The notes beneath the pieces are model-generated. The model had not been told where the DNA came from. It saw only the letters and a list, made by a program, of their open reading frames with translations, and ran no database searches. A program made the position numbers and the translations under genes. This document shows, in pieces, positions 17,471 to 28,487 of a stretch of 64,000 nucleotides of DNA. The stretch's first letter is position 1; every line of letters begins with the position of its first letter. The stretch is from Staphylococcus saccharolyticus (lineage in GTDB: Bacteria > Bacillota > Bacilli > Staphylococcales > Staphylococcaceae): positions 992,001 through 1,056,000 of the forward strand of contig NZ_UHDZ01000001.1 in assembly GCF_900458815.1 (NCBI RefSeq), given 5' to 3'.

Positions 17471-18955
17471 ATGCGTGTAGCAATAATAGGTATGGGTACT
17501 GCAGGCGTAAGTGTGTTACGTCAATTAGTAAAACATGAAAACTTTTCAAAATTAAGAGTTGATGTATATGACGATAAAAAGAATATGGGACAAGGTGTAC
17601 CATTTCAAAATGATAGCAGTGAATTGCTAATTAATATGCCATCAAGGAAATTGAGTTTAAATCTAGATGATGATGAAGAATTTTGGAAATGGTATCAAGG
17701 ACAAACAGAGTTTAATTTCAAAAATCCTCAATACTTACCGAGATATGTTTTTGGTCATTATATGAAGTCTTATCTATCTTATTATAATGAACAATATGAA
17801 AACTTAACTGTCATCAATAATAAGGTTAAAGAGATTTTTACCCAATCAAATATTGGTAATACAAATTTAAATTATTATGTGTGTACATGTGAAGATGAAA
17901 AAGAATGGAGAGAATATGATTATTTATTTTTAACATTTGGTACTTTTAGTTACCATGATCCATATAATTTAAAAGGTAAAAGTGGGTATATTCAAACACC
18001 ATATCCAACTTATAATACATTGGATGAAGTTAAAGACTTAGATCGAATTGCTATTATTGGAACAGGACTTGCAAGTTTAGATGCAGTTAGATATGTAACT
18101 GCCTATCATCCAAATTTACCAATTACTATGACAAGTCGTTCAGCAGCTTTGCCTAGTGTGAGAGGGAAAATGGTTGATGTTCAATTTACACATTTAACTC
18201 AAGGGCATTTTAACGGTATAAAGAAAACTTATTATGGTAATGTTCCTCTAGATAAAGCAGTCGCATTGTTTTTAAAAGAATGTGAAGATTATAACATTGA
18301 TTTTCAAAAATTAATTAGTAGAAGAACTGGAGATCATATTAAAGATTTAGAATATGACTTACAATATGATGAAGAGATGGGTGTTTTTCAAAGTTTAATT
18401 GAACACTTAAAAGAGAATCTAAATTGGATATGGAATAGTTTAAGTGTTAAGGATCAGGAAGCTTTTAATAGAAAATATTCAAAAATTATTCAACTCAATT
18501 CGAATCCCATGCCTCCAAGAACAGCCAATCTACTTATTAATTTAATACAAGATGGATCACTTGAAATTAAGAAAGGATTACATGATGTCATCTATGATAA
18601 TGAGCAGTTTGTCTTAAAGTTTAATGATGAGGACCACAGTTTTGATATATTTGACATAGTGATCAATGCGACGGGTCCTAAAACTCATTTATCTCAATTA
18701 GATGAAGATGATCGGTTGCTTCTTAATCTTGAAAATCGACGCATTGTACAACCTCATCCAATGGGCGGTATACAAATCATACCTGAGACTAATCAAGTTA
18801 TTAGTCCGAGATATGGTACATTAACAAATGTAATTGCTATAGGCCAGATGACTAATGGTGTTAATAAACTTCGAAATGGCGTTAAAATGATAGTGGATCA
18901 AGTAGTTGATACTGTTTCTCATTTATATTTAACGCAACAAAAATTGGATAAATAA
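17471..18955 (+). CDS. FAD/NAD(P)-binding protein (HydR/FAD_NAD-binding_9 type)
   Basis: A 494-residue flavoprotein of unknown substrate. An N-terminal dinucleotide-binding fold is at residues 1-30 (VAIIGMGTAGVSVLRQL), a second GxGxxS-like site is near residue 195 (IAIIGTGLASLDAVRYV), and the C-terminal FAD segment is INATGPKTHLSQ. This two-site arrangement is typical of the FAD-NAD(P)-binding family PF13454. ATG 17471 follows AAAGGATGATGAG. It stands alone between sagB and the riboflavin operon; a link to flavin supply is only positional. Confidence 0.75.
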   Translation: MRVAIIGMGTAGVSVLRQLVKHENFSKLRVDVYDDKKNMGQGVPFQNDSSELLINMPSRKLSLNLDDDEEFWKWYQGQTEFNFKNPQYLPRYVFGHYMKSYLSYYNEQYENLTVINNKVKEIFTQSNIGNTNLNYYVCTCEDEKEWREYDYLFLTFGTFSYHDPYNLKGKSGYIQTPYPTYNTLDEVKDLDRIAIIGTGLASLDAVRYVTAYHPNLPITMTSRSAALPSVRGKMVDVQFTHLTQGHFNGIKKTYYGNVPLDKAVALFLKECEDYNIDFQKLISRRTGDHIKDLEYDLQYDEEMGVFQSLIEHLKENLNWIWNSLSVKDQEAFNRKYSKIIQLNSNPMPPRTANLLINLIQDGSLEIKKGLHDVIYDNEQFVLKFNDEDHSFDIFDIVINATGPKTHLSQLDEDDRLLLNLENRRIVQPHPMGGIQIIPETNQVISPRYGTLTNVIAIGQMTNGVNKLRNGVKMIVDQVVDTVSHLYLTQQKLDK

Positions 18956-19093
18956 TTTAACTGATTTACGTTAGGATTCAATAGTTTGTTCTGAATTAAG
19001 CTATTAAATTGTCTTTTTAAAATAATTATAGTAAGATTTTATATGTAGTAATGAACTACAATACTCAATTAACCAATAACAATTTCATATCAT

Positions 19094-19363
19094 TCTTTCG
19101 GGGCAGGGTGTAATTCCCAACCGGCAGTAAATCAAGCCTGTGACCTGCTAACGTAATTTTGTGTTAGTGGCTGATCTAGTGAAATTCTAGAGCCGACAGT
19201 TAAAGTCTGGATGGGAGAAAGAAGGTAAACTATCGACATGCACAAAAAAGTGTAACGATAAGCAGATTTGTATAGGTGTGTCCAAACATATTTATATGAA
19301 TAGGCTTATTTAAAGATACATTAATCTCCTTATGCCTTATATTCCAGGTATAAGGACTTTTTT
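19094..19363 (+). promoter_or_regulatory. FMN riboswitch (RFN element) with terminator, controls rib operon
   Basis: The RFN core is visible from 19094 to 19222: GGGGCAGGGTGTAATTCCCA, CCGGCAGTAAA, AAGCCTGTGACCTGC, CTGATCTAGTGAAATTCTAG, GCCGACAGTTAAAGTCTGGA, TGGGAGAAAGAA. A terminator TCCTTATGCC/GGTATAAGGA (19327-19356) with T-run precedes ribD. FMN binding should promote termination. Confidence 0.96.
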
Positions 19364-19377
19364 ATTGAGGTGATAAA

Positions 19378-20421
19378 TTGAGTAGATTTATGAATTATGC
19401 CATTCAACTTGCTCAAATGGTGAATGGACAGACTGGTATTAATCCACCAGTAGGATCAGTTGTAGTTAAAGAAGGTAGAATTGTTGGTTTAGGTGCTCAT
19501 TTAATGAAGGGTGACAAACATGCAGAGGTTCAAGCGCTTGATATGGCTGGAATTCAAGCAGAAGGAGCTACGATATACGTTTCATTAGAACCTTGTACAC
19601 ATCATGGTTCAACACATCCATGTGTCAATAAAATTATTGAGTTTGGTATTAAAAAGGTAATATATGCTGTTAAGGATACGACTTTAGTAACTAAAGGTGA
19701 CGATATATTAAAAGAAGCAGGTATAGATGTTGAATTTCAATTTAATGAAGCAGCGGCTGACCTTTATAAGGATTTCTTTACTGCAAAAAGAAATCAAATA
19801 CCAGAATTAACAGTTAAAGTGTCATCTAGTTTAGATGGAAAACAAGCCACTGACTTTGATGAAAGTAAGTGGATTACGAACAAACAAGTTAAAGAGGATG
19901 TCTATAAACTAAGGCATGAACATGATGCAGTATTAACAGGACGAAGAACCGTTGAAGCTGATAATCCACTTTATACTACAAGAGTTCCAGATGGAAAACA
20001 TCCAATTAGAATCATACTCACCAAATCCGGAGAGCTTGATTTTGAACAACAATTATTTAAAGATACTGCATCTGAGATATGGATTTATACAGAAAATAAA
20101 AAATTAAAAAATGATGAAAATCATATTAAAGTTATATATATGAAAGATTGCGATACAACTGAAATATTAAAAGATTTATATCAACGTGGTATCGGTAAGC
20201 TGCTAGTCGAGACAGGACCAAGTACAACTTCACAATTTCTCCAATCTCATCATTTAGATGAACTTATTCTCTATTTAGCCCCGAAATTAATAGGTGGTTC
20301 AGGTAAACATCAATTCTTTAAAACAGATGAAGTGATTGATTTGCCAGAAGCTACTCAGTTTGAAATTGTTGATTCCAAGTTAATTAACCAAAATATAAAA
20401 TTGAAATTACGAAAGAAGTGA
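19378..20421 (+). CDS. ribD: Riboflavin biosynthesis deaminase/reductase RibD
   Basis: Bifunctional: the N-terminal deaminase acts on the pyrimidine product of GTP cyclohydrolase II, and the C-terminal reductase reduces the ribose. Of 347 residues, the zinc site is His48-Ala-Glu50 with Cys73 and Cys82 (EPCTHHGSTHPC), and the reductase domain starts near residue 140 (TVKVSSSLDGKQATD). The start is TTG 19378, five bases after GAGGTGA. First gene of ribD-ribE-ribBA-ribH under the FMN riboswitch. Confidence 0.95.
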   Translation: MSRFMNYAIQLAQMVNGQTGINPPVGSVVVKEGRIVGLGAHLMKGDKHAEVQALDMAGIQAEGATIYVSLEPCTHHGSTHPCVNKIIEFGIKKVIYAVKDTTLVTKGDDILKEAGIDVEFQFNEAAADLYKDFFTAKRNQIPELTVKVSSSLDGKQATDFDESKWITNKQVKEDVYKLRHEHDAVLTGRRTVEADNPLYTTRVPDGKHPIRIILTKSGELDFEQQLFKDTASEIWIYTENKKLKNDENHIKVIYMKDCDTTEILKDLYQRGIGKLLVETGPSTTSQFLQSHHLDELILYLAPKLIGGSGKHQFFKTDEVIDLPEATQFEIVDSKLINQNIKLKLRKK

Positions 20422-20428
20422 ATGGTTT

Positions 20429-21061
20429 ATGTTTACAGGTATCGTTGAAGAAATTGGTACCGTACAACAAGTTCGCTCCGAGCAATCAGTGAGAACAATT
20501 GAAATTAAAGCTAATAAAATTTTAGCCGACATGCACATTGGTGATTCAATTAGTGTGAATGGGGCGTGTTTAACAGTCATTAATTTTAATGACACATGCT
20601 TTACTGTCGAAGTTATCAAAGGGACTGAAAGTAAAACTTATCTTGGTGATGTACAACGCAATTCAGAAGTGAATTTAGAAAGAGCTATGAGTGGTAGCGG
20701 TAGATTCGGAGGACATTTTGTTTTAGGGCATGTTGACGAACTTGGAACAATTTCTAAAATTAATGAATCAGCTAACTCAAAAATTATTTCAATTAAAACT
20801 TCAAAAAATATATTTAATCAAATGGTTAAACAAGGCTCAATCACAGTTGATGGTGTAAGTCTTACTGTATTTGATCTTCATGAGCGCACATTTGATATTC
20901 ATCTTATTCCTGAAACACGCAGGTCTACGATATTATCTTCTAAAAAAGTAGGCGATTCAGTGCATTTAGAAACAGATGTATTATTTAAATATGTAGAAAA
21001 CATTATGAAACAAGATAAAACAGAACTTACTGAAAATAAATTGAGAGCATTTGGTTTTTAG
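20429..21061 (+). CDS. ribE: Riboflavin synthase alpha chain RibE
   Basis: Dismutates two lumazines into riboflavin and a pyrimidine. It has 210 residues and two lumazine-binding repeats: the first opens MFTGIVEEIGTV with SVNGACLTV, and the second opens FGGHFVLGHVDELG with TVDGVSLTV. ATG 20429 lies seven bases after the ribD stop. Second gene of the operon; ribBA follows after 12 bases. Confidence 0.96.
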   Translation: MFTGIVEEIGTVQQVRSEQSVRTIEIKANKILADMHIGDSISVNGACLTVINFNDTCFTVEVIKGTESKTYLGDVQRNSEVNLERAMSGSGRFGGHFVLGHVDELGTISKINESANSKIISIKTSKNIFNQMVKQGSITVDGVSLTVFDLHERTFDIHLIPETRRSTILSSKKVGDSVHLETDVLFKYVENIMKQDKTELTENKLRAFGF

Positions 21062-21073
21062 GAGGAATTTGTC

Positions 21074-22255
21074 ATGCAATTCGATACAGTTGAGTTGGCT
21101 ATAAGAGCTTTAAGAAATGGTGAAAGCATTATTGTAGTTGACGATGAAGATAGAGAAAATGAAGGAGACCTAGTGGCAGTTACAGAGTGGATGGCTGATG
21201 ACACAATAAATTTCATGGCTAAAGAAGGCCGTGGATTGATTTGTGCTCCAGTAGATGAAACCATTGCTAAACGATTAAACTTAAATGCTATGGAAAATAA
21301 TAATACTGATGTTTTTGGAACACATTTTACGGTAAGTGTAGATTATTATACAACAACCACTGGTATTAGTGCATATGAGCGTACGGTAACAGCAAGAGCT
21401 TTAATCGATGAGCAATCGACTGCAAAAGACTTTAATCGTCCAGGACACCTTTTTCCATTGATAGCTAAAAATAATGGTGTCTTAACTCGTAATGGTCATA
21501 CTGAAGCGGCAGTAGATTTAGCTCGTTTAACAGGTGCCAAACCAGCTGGAGTTATTTGTGAAATTATGAATGATGATGGCAGAATGGCTAAAGGAGAGGA
21601 TTTACAAGCCTTTAAAGAACGTCATCAATTAAAGATGATTACTATTGAAAGTTTAATTGATTATCGTAAGCAAGTTGAGTCACATGTTAAACTCAATGCT
21701 AAAGTAAGAATGCCTACAGATTTTGGTGATTTTGAAATGTATGGCTTTACCATTGATTATAGTGATGAAGAAATTGTGGCAATGGCTAAAGGTAATGTGA
21801 ATGAAAATCCCAATGTACGTATTCACTCTGCTTGTTTAACTGGTGATATATTTCATAGTCAACGTTGCGACTGTGGTGCACAACTTGAAGCATCTATGAA
21901 GTATATAGAAGAAAACGGTGGTATGATTATTTATCTCCCACAAGAAGGTCGTGGTATTGGCTTAATGAACAAATTACGTGCATATGAATTAATTGAAAAA
22001 GGTTATGATACGGTAACTGCTAACCTTGCTTTAGGCTTTGATGAAGATTTAAGAGATTATCATATTGCTGCTGAAATATTAAAATATTTTGATATTAGTA
22101 AAATAAGATTATTAAGTAATAATCCTAAAAAGTTTGAAGGATTAAATGAATATGGCGTTGATATTGAAGAAAGAATTGAACTTATCGTTCCTGAAACTCA
22201 GCATAATCACAGTTATATGGAAACGAAAAAAACTAAAATGGGACATTTAATTTAG
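21074..22255 (+). CDS. ribBA: DHBP synthase / GTP cyclohydrolase II RibBA
   Basis: A fusion of 393 residues. Residues 1-200 make dihydroxybutanone phosphate (VDDEDRENEGDLV, HTEAAVDLARLTG), and residues 205-393 open GTP, with zinc ligands in CLTGDIFHSQRCDCG and the catalytic LPQEGRGIGL. Both branches of riboflavin synthesis thus start here. ATG 21074 follows AGGAGGAATTTGTC at 21060. The 12-base gaps on both sides mark a tight operon. Confidence 0.96.
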   Translation: MQFDTVELAIRALRNGESIIVVDDEDRENEGDLVAVTEWMADDTINFMAKEGRGLICAPVDETIAKRLNLNAMENNNTDVFGTHFTVSVDYYTTTTGISAYERTVTARALIDEQSTAKDFNRPGHLFPLIAKNNGVLTRNGHTEAAVDLARLTGAKPAGVICEIMNDDGRMAKGEDLQAFKERHQLKMITIESLIDYRKQVESHVKLNAKVRMPTDFGDFEMYGFTIDYSDEEIVAMAKGNVNENPNVRIHSACLTGDIFHSQRCDCGAQLEASMKYIEENGGMIIYLPQEGRGIGLMNKLRAYELIEKGYDTVTANLALGFDEDLRDYHIAAEILKYFDISKIRLLSNNPKKFEGLNEYGVDIEERIELIVPETQHNHSYMETKKTKMGHLI

Positions 22256-22267
22256 GAGGACTTAAAT

Positions 22268-22726
22268 ATGAATTTTGAAGGTAAATTAGTCGGTAAGGAT
22301 TTAAAAATAGCAATAGTAGTAAGCAGATTTAATGATTTTATAACTGGACGCTTATTAGAAGGTGCAAAAGATACTTTAATTCGTCATGAAGTAGATGAAG
22401 CACAAATTGATGTTGCTCATGTACCTGGTGCATTTGAAATTCCTCTAGTTGCTAAAAAGTTAGCTAAAAAAGGGAAATATGATGCGGTCATTACATTAGG
22501 TTGTGTAATTAGAGGAGCTACCTCTCACTATGATTATGTTTGTAATGAAGTAGCTAAGGGAGTTTCTAAAGTAAATGATGTATCTGAGGTACCGGTTATT
22601 TTTGGTATCTTAACTACTGAAAGTATTGAACAAGCTGTTGAAAGAGCAGGTACAAAAGCAGGAAATAAAGGTTTAGAAGCAGCAGTTAGTGCTATCGAAA
22701 TGGCTAATTTAATTAAACAAATATAG
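22268..22726 (+). CDS. ribH: 6,7-Dimethyl-8-ribityllumazine synthase RibH
   Basis: Condenses the two riboflavin precursors into lumazine; the family forms icosahedral shells or pentamers. Of 152 residues, it shows [42 protein letters not shown] with the catalytic His, and the FGILTTES segment. ATG 22268 follows AGGAGG. Last gene of the rib operon, closed by a terminator. Confidence 0.96.
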   Translation: MNFEGKLVGKDLKIAIVVSRFNDFITGRLLEGAKDTLIRHEVDEAQIDVAHVPGAFEIPLVAKKLAKKGKYDAVITLGCVIRGATSHYDYVCNEVAKGVSKVNDVSEVPVIFGILTTESIEQAVERAGTKAGNKGLEAAVSAIEMANLIKQI

Positions 22727-22737
22727 TCAACGCAAAA

Positions 22738-22785
22738 TGGCATAGAGAAGTTATAATGGTAAGTGAATTTCTCTGTGCCATCTTC
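22738..22785. terminator. Terminator between ribH and proline dehydrogenase
   Basis: ATGGCATAGAGAA (22738-22750) pairs with TTCTCTGTGCCAT (22769-22781) between convergent genes. It probably serves both directions. Confidence 0.75.
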
Positions 22786-22790
22786 TGTTG

Positions 22791-23792
22791 TTACTTTTTA
22801 AACAGTTTTGTTGCTAATATAAAGGGTGCACCGATAATTGACATTATACTGATACATAAACCTACTTTTTGAAGAACTTTCGGTTTAGCGAATTCTTGAA
22901 AGGCAAGTGTTAAATTCTGAGGTCTTTCGGCAAGTCTTCTCATAAAATATGCAAACCAGTCATCACCATAAGGTACATAAACTGTAAAATGATAGCCCTC
23001 GTTTGCAATGCTTTGTGCTAATTCTGAACGAAAACCATAAAGCATTTGAAACTCCATTTGTTCCTTTTCAATATGATTTTCTTTCATAAATTGTTTAATT
23101 TGATTGATGATTTTATCATCATGTTTAGCGATTGAAGTAAAGTTATGTGCATTTAACAAGCGTTTTTTTATAATATAAATATAATTGTCATCGATTTGAT
23201 CTTTGGTTTGATAGGCAATAGATTCATTTTCTTTATAAGTACCTTTGACTATACGTAAGTGTAAATCAGGGTATTTATCTATTAAATTTTCCGCTTCATA
23301 AAGATATGGTTGTACCACTGTTCCTACATTATTAAATTCTCCTTTAAGTTTATCAATAACATATTGAATTTTTTGTAAGCTGTCATAATTTTCTGTATCA
23401 ATATTGATATGCATGTTCCCACATTCATCTGCTTTAAGAAGAATTTCCCTCATGTTTTTATAGGCCAAATCTAAATCGAACTCACTCCCAAGTTGACTTA
23501 TTTTAACTGACATATGTGCCTTCACATCGTATGAATGAATTGCTTCAATAATTTCTAAAATTTGCGCTTTAGCACTCAGACTTTCCTCTTTTGAATTAAC
23601 AAATTCTCCCAAACAGTCTACTGTAACTGAAATTTTATTATCATTTAAATACTGAATTGTCTCAATTAATTGAGGAATTGTATTGCCTGCCACAACACGA
23701 TTTGCACCCATTTGAGGTCCGACTCTTTTAGCAACCTCATTTAAATAAGTATTATTAGATAACATGATAAAGAAATTTCTAAAAAGGGACAT
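22791..23792 (-). CDS. putB: Proline dehydrogenase
   Basis: Oxidises proline to pyrroline-5-carboxylate with FAD and feeds electrons to the quinone pool. It has 333 residues and forms the PutA-like barrel without the second dehydrogenase domain. Family segments are DCLGEFVN, MSVKISQLG, QPYLYEA, RIVKGTYKE, FQMLYGFR and VPYGDDWFAYFMRRLAERPQ. ATG 23792 follows GGAGG. A cre site 66 bases upstream suggests CcpA repression, in line with proline use being glucose-repressed in staphylococci. The gene is intact although several other carbon-scavenging genes here are broken. Confidence 0.92.
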   Translation of the reverse strand: MSLFRNFFIMLSNNTYLNEVAKRVGPQMGANRVVAGNTIPQLIETIQYLNDNKISVTVDCLGEFVNSKEESLSAKAQILEIIEAIHSYDVKAHMSVKISQLGSEFDLDLAYKNMREILLKADECGNMHINIDTENYDSLQKIQYVIDKLKGEFNNVGTVVQPYLYEAENLIDKYPDLHLRIVKGTYKENESIAYQTKDQIDDNYIYIIKKRLLNAHNFTSIAKHDDKIINQIKQFMKENHIEKEQMEFQMLYGFRSELAQSIANEGYHFTVYVPYGDDWFAYFMRRLAERPQNLTLAFQEFAKPKVLQKVGLCISIMSIIGAPFILATKLFKK

Positions 23793-23857
23793 ATGTTATA
23801 CCTCCATGACATTAAACTAGTAGATTTTAAAATAGTGTACCATGAAACTTATTTTTG

Positions 23858-23871
23858 AGAAAGCGTTTACA
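23858..23871. promoter_or_regulatory. cre site (CcpA operator) before proline dehydrogenase
   Basis: AGAAAGCGTTTACA differs from the consensus TGNAANCGNTNWCA at one outer position. It lies in the upstream region of the minus-strand gene. Confidence 0.65.
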
Positions 23872-24038
23872 ATATGATGATAGATAGTACTTGAGTATAT
23901 TTACAAGTTGATTATGTTTAAACGTAAACTTAATCTCAATTAAATGAAGTTACAAATTAAAGCTGAAAATAGCATTTAATAAGGTAGTTTTGTTATAATT
24001 ATATTGTTGAAGAATAAATAAAAAGGGGCAATCGTAGA

Positions 24039-24866
24039 ATGTGGAAGTGGGAAACGGAAAGCGATGCTAAAGGCGTTGTAGTTATTGCTCATAATATATT
24101 AGAACATACTGGTAGATATGCATATGTTATTACAATGTTGAGAAGAAATGGTTATCACGTAATTATGGGCGATTTGCCTGGTCAGGGACAAACTTCGCGT
24201 GCCAAAAAAGGTCAAATTGATGACTTTAATACATATCATGAACATTTATTAGAATGGATCAAAATTGCAAATGAATATAAAATACCTACATTCGTTTTTG
24301 GAGTTGGATTAGGTGGATTAATTATTTTAAACTTGTTAGAAAAGGTAGATTTACCTGTTGAAGGTATGATACTAATTTCTCCAATGTTAGAACTTAGAAA
24401 AACAGGTAAAGGACGTAAGAATAAAATCATATCTAACATAGGAAAAGTGTCAAAAGATACTCGTTTTAAAGTTGGTATTACTTCACAGGATTTAACTCGC
24501 AATGAAGAAATTATTGAAGAAATAGATAATGATGGGGTGATGTTAAAAAAGGTAACCTATCGGTGGTATAATCTCATTAATGAGAAAATGAAAGAAACAA
24601 TGGATCATATTAAAGATATTAAGTCATTACCAACTATGATTATGTATGGTACAAAAGACAAAATATTAGAAACAACAGCGATTTGTGAATTTAAAGATAA
24701 ATTTAAATCTAATGAATTATACTTTAAAGCTTGGGATGGTTTATACCATGAAATTCAAAATGAACCTGAAAGAGATCAAGTAATGAGATATGTTTTAACG
24801 TTCTTAAATAATAGTGTGAATACTATGGGATTTGTAGTAAAAGAAGAAGAAGTCGAAGATATTTAA
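24039..24866 (+). CDS. Lysophospholipase-like alpha/beta hydrolase without nucleophile Ser
   Basis: A 275-residue protein of the serine aminopeptidase (Hydrolase_4) family. Visible are AHNILEHTGRYAYVITMLRR, the oxyanion and cap region GDLPGQGQTSR, a late Asp in YGTKDKILE and His in LYHEIQNEPE. The nucleophile elbow, normally GHSMGG, reads GVGLGG with Gly90 at the Ser position. This may be a family-wide feature in staphylococci. ATG 24039 follows AAAAGGGGCAATC. Monocistronic, with a terminator. Confidence 0.7.
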   Translation: MWKWETESDAKGVVVIAHNILEHTGRYAYVITMLRRNGYHVIMGDLPGQGQTSRAKKGQIDDFNTYHEHLLEWIKIANEYKIPTFVFGVGLGGLIILNLLEKVDLPVEGMILISPMLELRKTGKGRKNKIISNIGKVSKDTRFKVGITSQDLTRNEEIIEEIDNDGVMLKKVTYRWYNLINEKMKETMDHIKDIKSLPTMIMYGTKDKILETTAICEFKDKFKSNELYFKAWDGLYHEIQNEPERDQVMRYVLTFLNNSVNTMGFVVKEEEVEDI

Positions 24867-24873
24867 ATTAGAC

Positions 24874-24905
24874 ATGAGGACTAACCAATGAGTTAGTCCT
24901 TTTTT
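24874..24905 (+). terminator. Intrinsic terminator
   Basis: AGGACTAAC (24874-24882) pairs with GTTAGTCCT (24889-24897), followed by seven T. Confidence 0.9.
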
Positions 24906-25306
24906 TAATTTAGTTACAATTAAAATTTAGATTGGTTTTAAAATAAAATACAAATTTAAATTTTAATAGAAAGTTTTCACAAAAACATTGCATTTTAATT
25001 GTGAACTTGATATATTTTGTTTATATAAATAATATAAGCGAAATTTCGATTTGAAGATTGGTTATTTTCTTCTAGTCTATTTGTCTTTTACGGACTAAAA
25101 TTGATTTTAAATTAACACGTTCAATTTAATAATAGGGAATGTTTTGAATGCTTTTAATTTAAACCGAATAATGACAAGCAGAACTCAAAGAAAGAAGATT
25201 TATTGAATTTCATTGGTGATTCTATTTCTAATAAATCTCAACCGATGCAAAATAGTTTAAAATCAATTTTAGCAGTATAACTAGTTTTTTATTATATTTA
25301 ATTATT
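24906..25306. other. Intergenic region with a possible gene remnant
   Basis: About 400 AT-rich bases. From 25204 to 25279 a short plus-strand frame reads NFIGDSISNKSQPMQNSLKS before a TAA, protein-like but without start or ribosome site. It may be the tail of a lost gene. Nothing else is supported. Confidence 0.3.
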
Positions 25307-25353
25307 AAAGAGAGAGCATTCTTATTGTTAGATGCAATGAATGTGCTCTCTTT
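25307..25353. terminator. Terminator for mnmM
   Basis: AAAGAGAGAGCATTC (25307-25321) pairs with GAATGTGCTCTCTTT (25339-25353). It lies directly after the mnmM stop on the minus strand. Confidence 0.8.
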
Positions 25354-25355
25354 GA

Positions 25356-26869
<1,514 letters not shown>

Positions 26870-26975
26870 AATACATTTTCCTTTCTATATAAGTTCTAAA
26901 TACAGATTTTAACATATTTTAGTGTTATAGTGTCTAATGTAGATTGAGAAAAACATAAAGAGAGGGACTCAATAT

Positions 26976-28202
26976 ATGAATATACCTAAATCAGTATGGT
27001 GGCTAGTTATAGGTATGGCGTTAAATATAACTGGTGCCAGTTTTTTGTGGCCTTTAAATACTGTTTATATGAAGGAAGAACTTCATAAAAGCCTTACAAT
27101 TGCTGGTATCGTCTTAATGATTAACTCGTTTGGTATGGTAGTTGGTAACTTACTAGGCGGCACCTTATTTGATAAACTTGGTGGTTATAAAACCATTTTA
27201 ATAGGTACAGTTACTTGTTTATGCAGTACCACTTTACTGAATATTTTTCATGGATGGCCATGGTATGCTGTGTGGCTTGTTCTATTAGGATTTGGTGGTG
27301 GCATGATCGTTCCAGCTATTTATGCTATGGCTGGGGCTGTGTGGCCGAATGGTGGTCACCAAACATTTAATGCAATCTATTTAGCACAAAATATTGGTGT
27401 TGCTTTGGGGGCAGCACTCGGTGGCTTCGTTGCTGAGTTGAGTTTTAACTATATATTTTTAGCAAACTTAATAATGTATGTTCTTTTTGCAATTGTAGCA
27501 ATTACTCAATTCAATTTAGAAATACATGTGAAATTTAAACATCAAGACGCCATTGATTTAAAAAGTAAAGAGAATAAAAAACGTTTTACAGCAATGATGT
27601 TAATTTGTGCGATGTTTGCAATATGTTGGATAGCTTATATTCAGTGGGAAACATCTATTGCTTCATTTACGCAATCAATTAATATCTCAATGTCTCAATA
27701 CAGTGTGTTGTGGACAATAAATGGTATTATGATATTAGTTGCTCAACCTTTAATTAGACCAATCATTGTAATTTTAAGGGGCAATTTGAAGCGTCAAATG
27801 TTAGTAGGTATTTTAGTTTTCATGAGTTCTTTCTTAGTGACTAGTTTTGCAAATCATTTTGCGATTTTCGTTGTGGGCATGGTTATTCTTACATTTGGAG
27901 AAATGTTTGTTTGGCCAGCTGTCCCAACCATTGCAAATAAACTTGCACCTGAAGGAAAACAAGGTCAATATCAAGGATTTGTAAATTCAGCATCTACTGT
28001 AGGAAAAGCTTTTGGCCCATTTATTGGTGGTGTTCTTGTAGATACCTTTAATATGAGTATGATGTTTATTGGTATGATTGTCTTATTATGTTTTGGACTT
28101 ATTTTCCTTGGACTTTTTGATAGAGGTTTGCCTAAAGATTATAATGATAATCAGCCTGAAAGAGAACCAAGACGAAAACGTAAGCAACGTCATAACGCTT
28201 AA
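26976..28202 (+). CDS. MFS transporter (YttB-type, putative drug efflux)
   Basis: A 408-residue protein with about 12 hydrophobic segments in two halves. The loop after helix 2 reads GNLLGGTLFDKLGGYKT, a form of the MFS motif A (GxLxDRxGRR), and the second half repeats IGGVLVDTF. The Arg/Lys-rich tail (PRRKRKQRHNA) faces the cytoplasm. Substrate cannot be read; YttB-like carriers are annotated as multidrug exporters. ATG 26976 follows AGAGAGGGACTC. Divergent from ytqA with a 106-base gap. Confidence 0.8.
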   Translation: MNIPKSVWWLVIGMALNITGASFLWPLNTVYMKEELHKSLTIAGIVLMINSFGMVVGNLLGGTLFDKLGGYKTILIGTVTCLCSTTLLNIFHGWPWYAVWLVLLGFGGGMIVPAIYAMAGAVWPNGGHQTFNAIYLAQNIGVALGAALGGFVAELSFNYIFLANLIMYVLFAIVAITQFNLEIHVKFKHQDAIDLKSKENKKRFTAMMLICAMFAICWIAYIQWETSIASFTQSINISMSQYSVLWTINGIMILVAQPLIRPIIVILRGNLKRQMLVGILVFMSSFLVTSFANHFAIFVVGMVILTFGEMFVWPAVPTIANKLAPEGKQGQYQGFVNSASTVGKAFGPFIGGVLVDTFNMSMMFIGMIVLLCFGLIFLGLFDRGLPKDYNDNQPEREPRRKRKQRHNA

Positions 28203-28229
28203 TGTAAATGCTTAAATATAATTAACTAC

Positions 28230-28470
28230 TTGCATTCATAGCTTTTATACCATAATATTAAAAGCGTATAATAATAAGTAATTAGAGGCTTTTCTACAGA
28301 GAACTGGCAAAGGTGAGAGCTAGTGTTAAGGACTAAATTACTTTTATATCATTAAATAAGACATCTCAACTATTAAAATGAAGTGCGCTCAAATGAGCGA
28401 ATTAGGGTGGTAACGCGGTATAATGGTCGTCCCTAAACAAAAATATAATAGTGGGGGTGTCTTTTTTATG
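28230..28470 (+). promoter_or_regulatory. T-box leader controlling leuS
   Basis: TTGCAT at 28230 and TAATAT at 28253 are a possible promoter. The leader from about 28283 contains AGAGAACTGGCAAAGGTGAG (stem I region) and the T-box AGGGTGGTAACGCGG at 28404-28418. AAGACA..CTATTA near 28358 can pair with TAATAG..TGTCTT ending 28464, followed by T-run, as terminator. Uncharged tRNA-Leu should favour read-through. Confidence 0.92.
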
Positions 28471-28487
28471 AATTAGGAGGAAATGTG

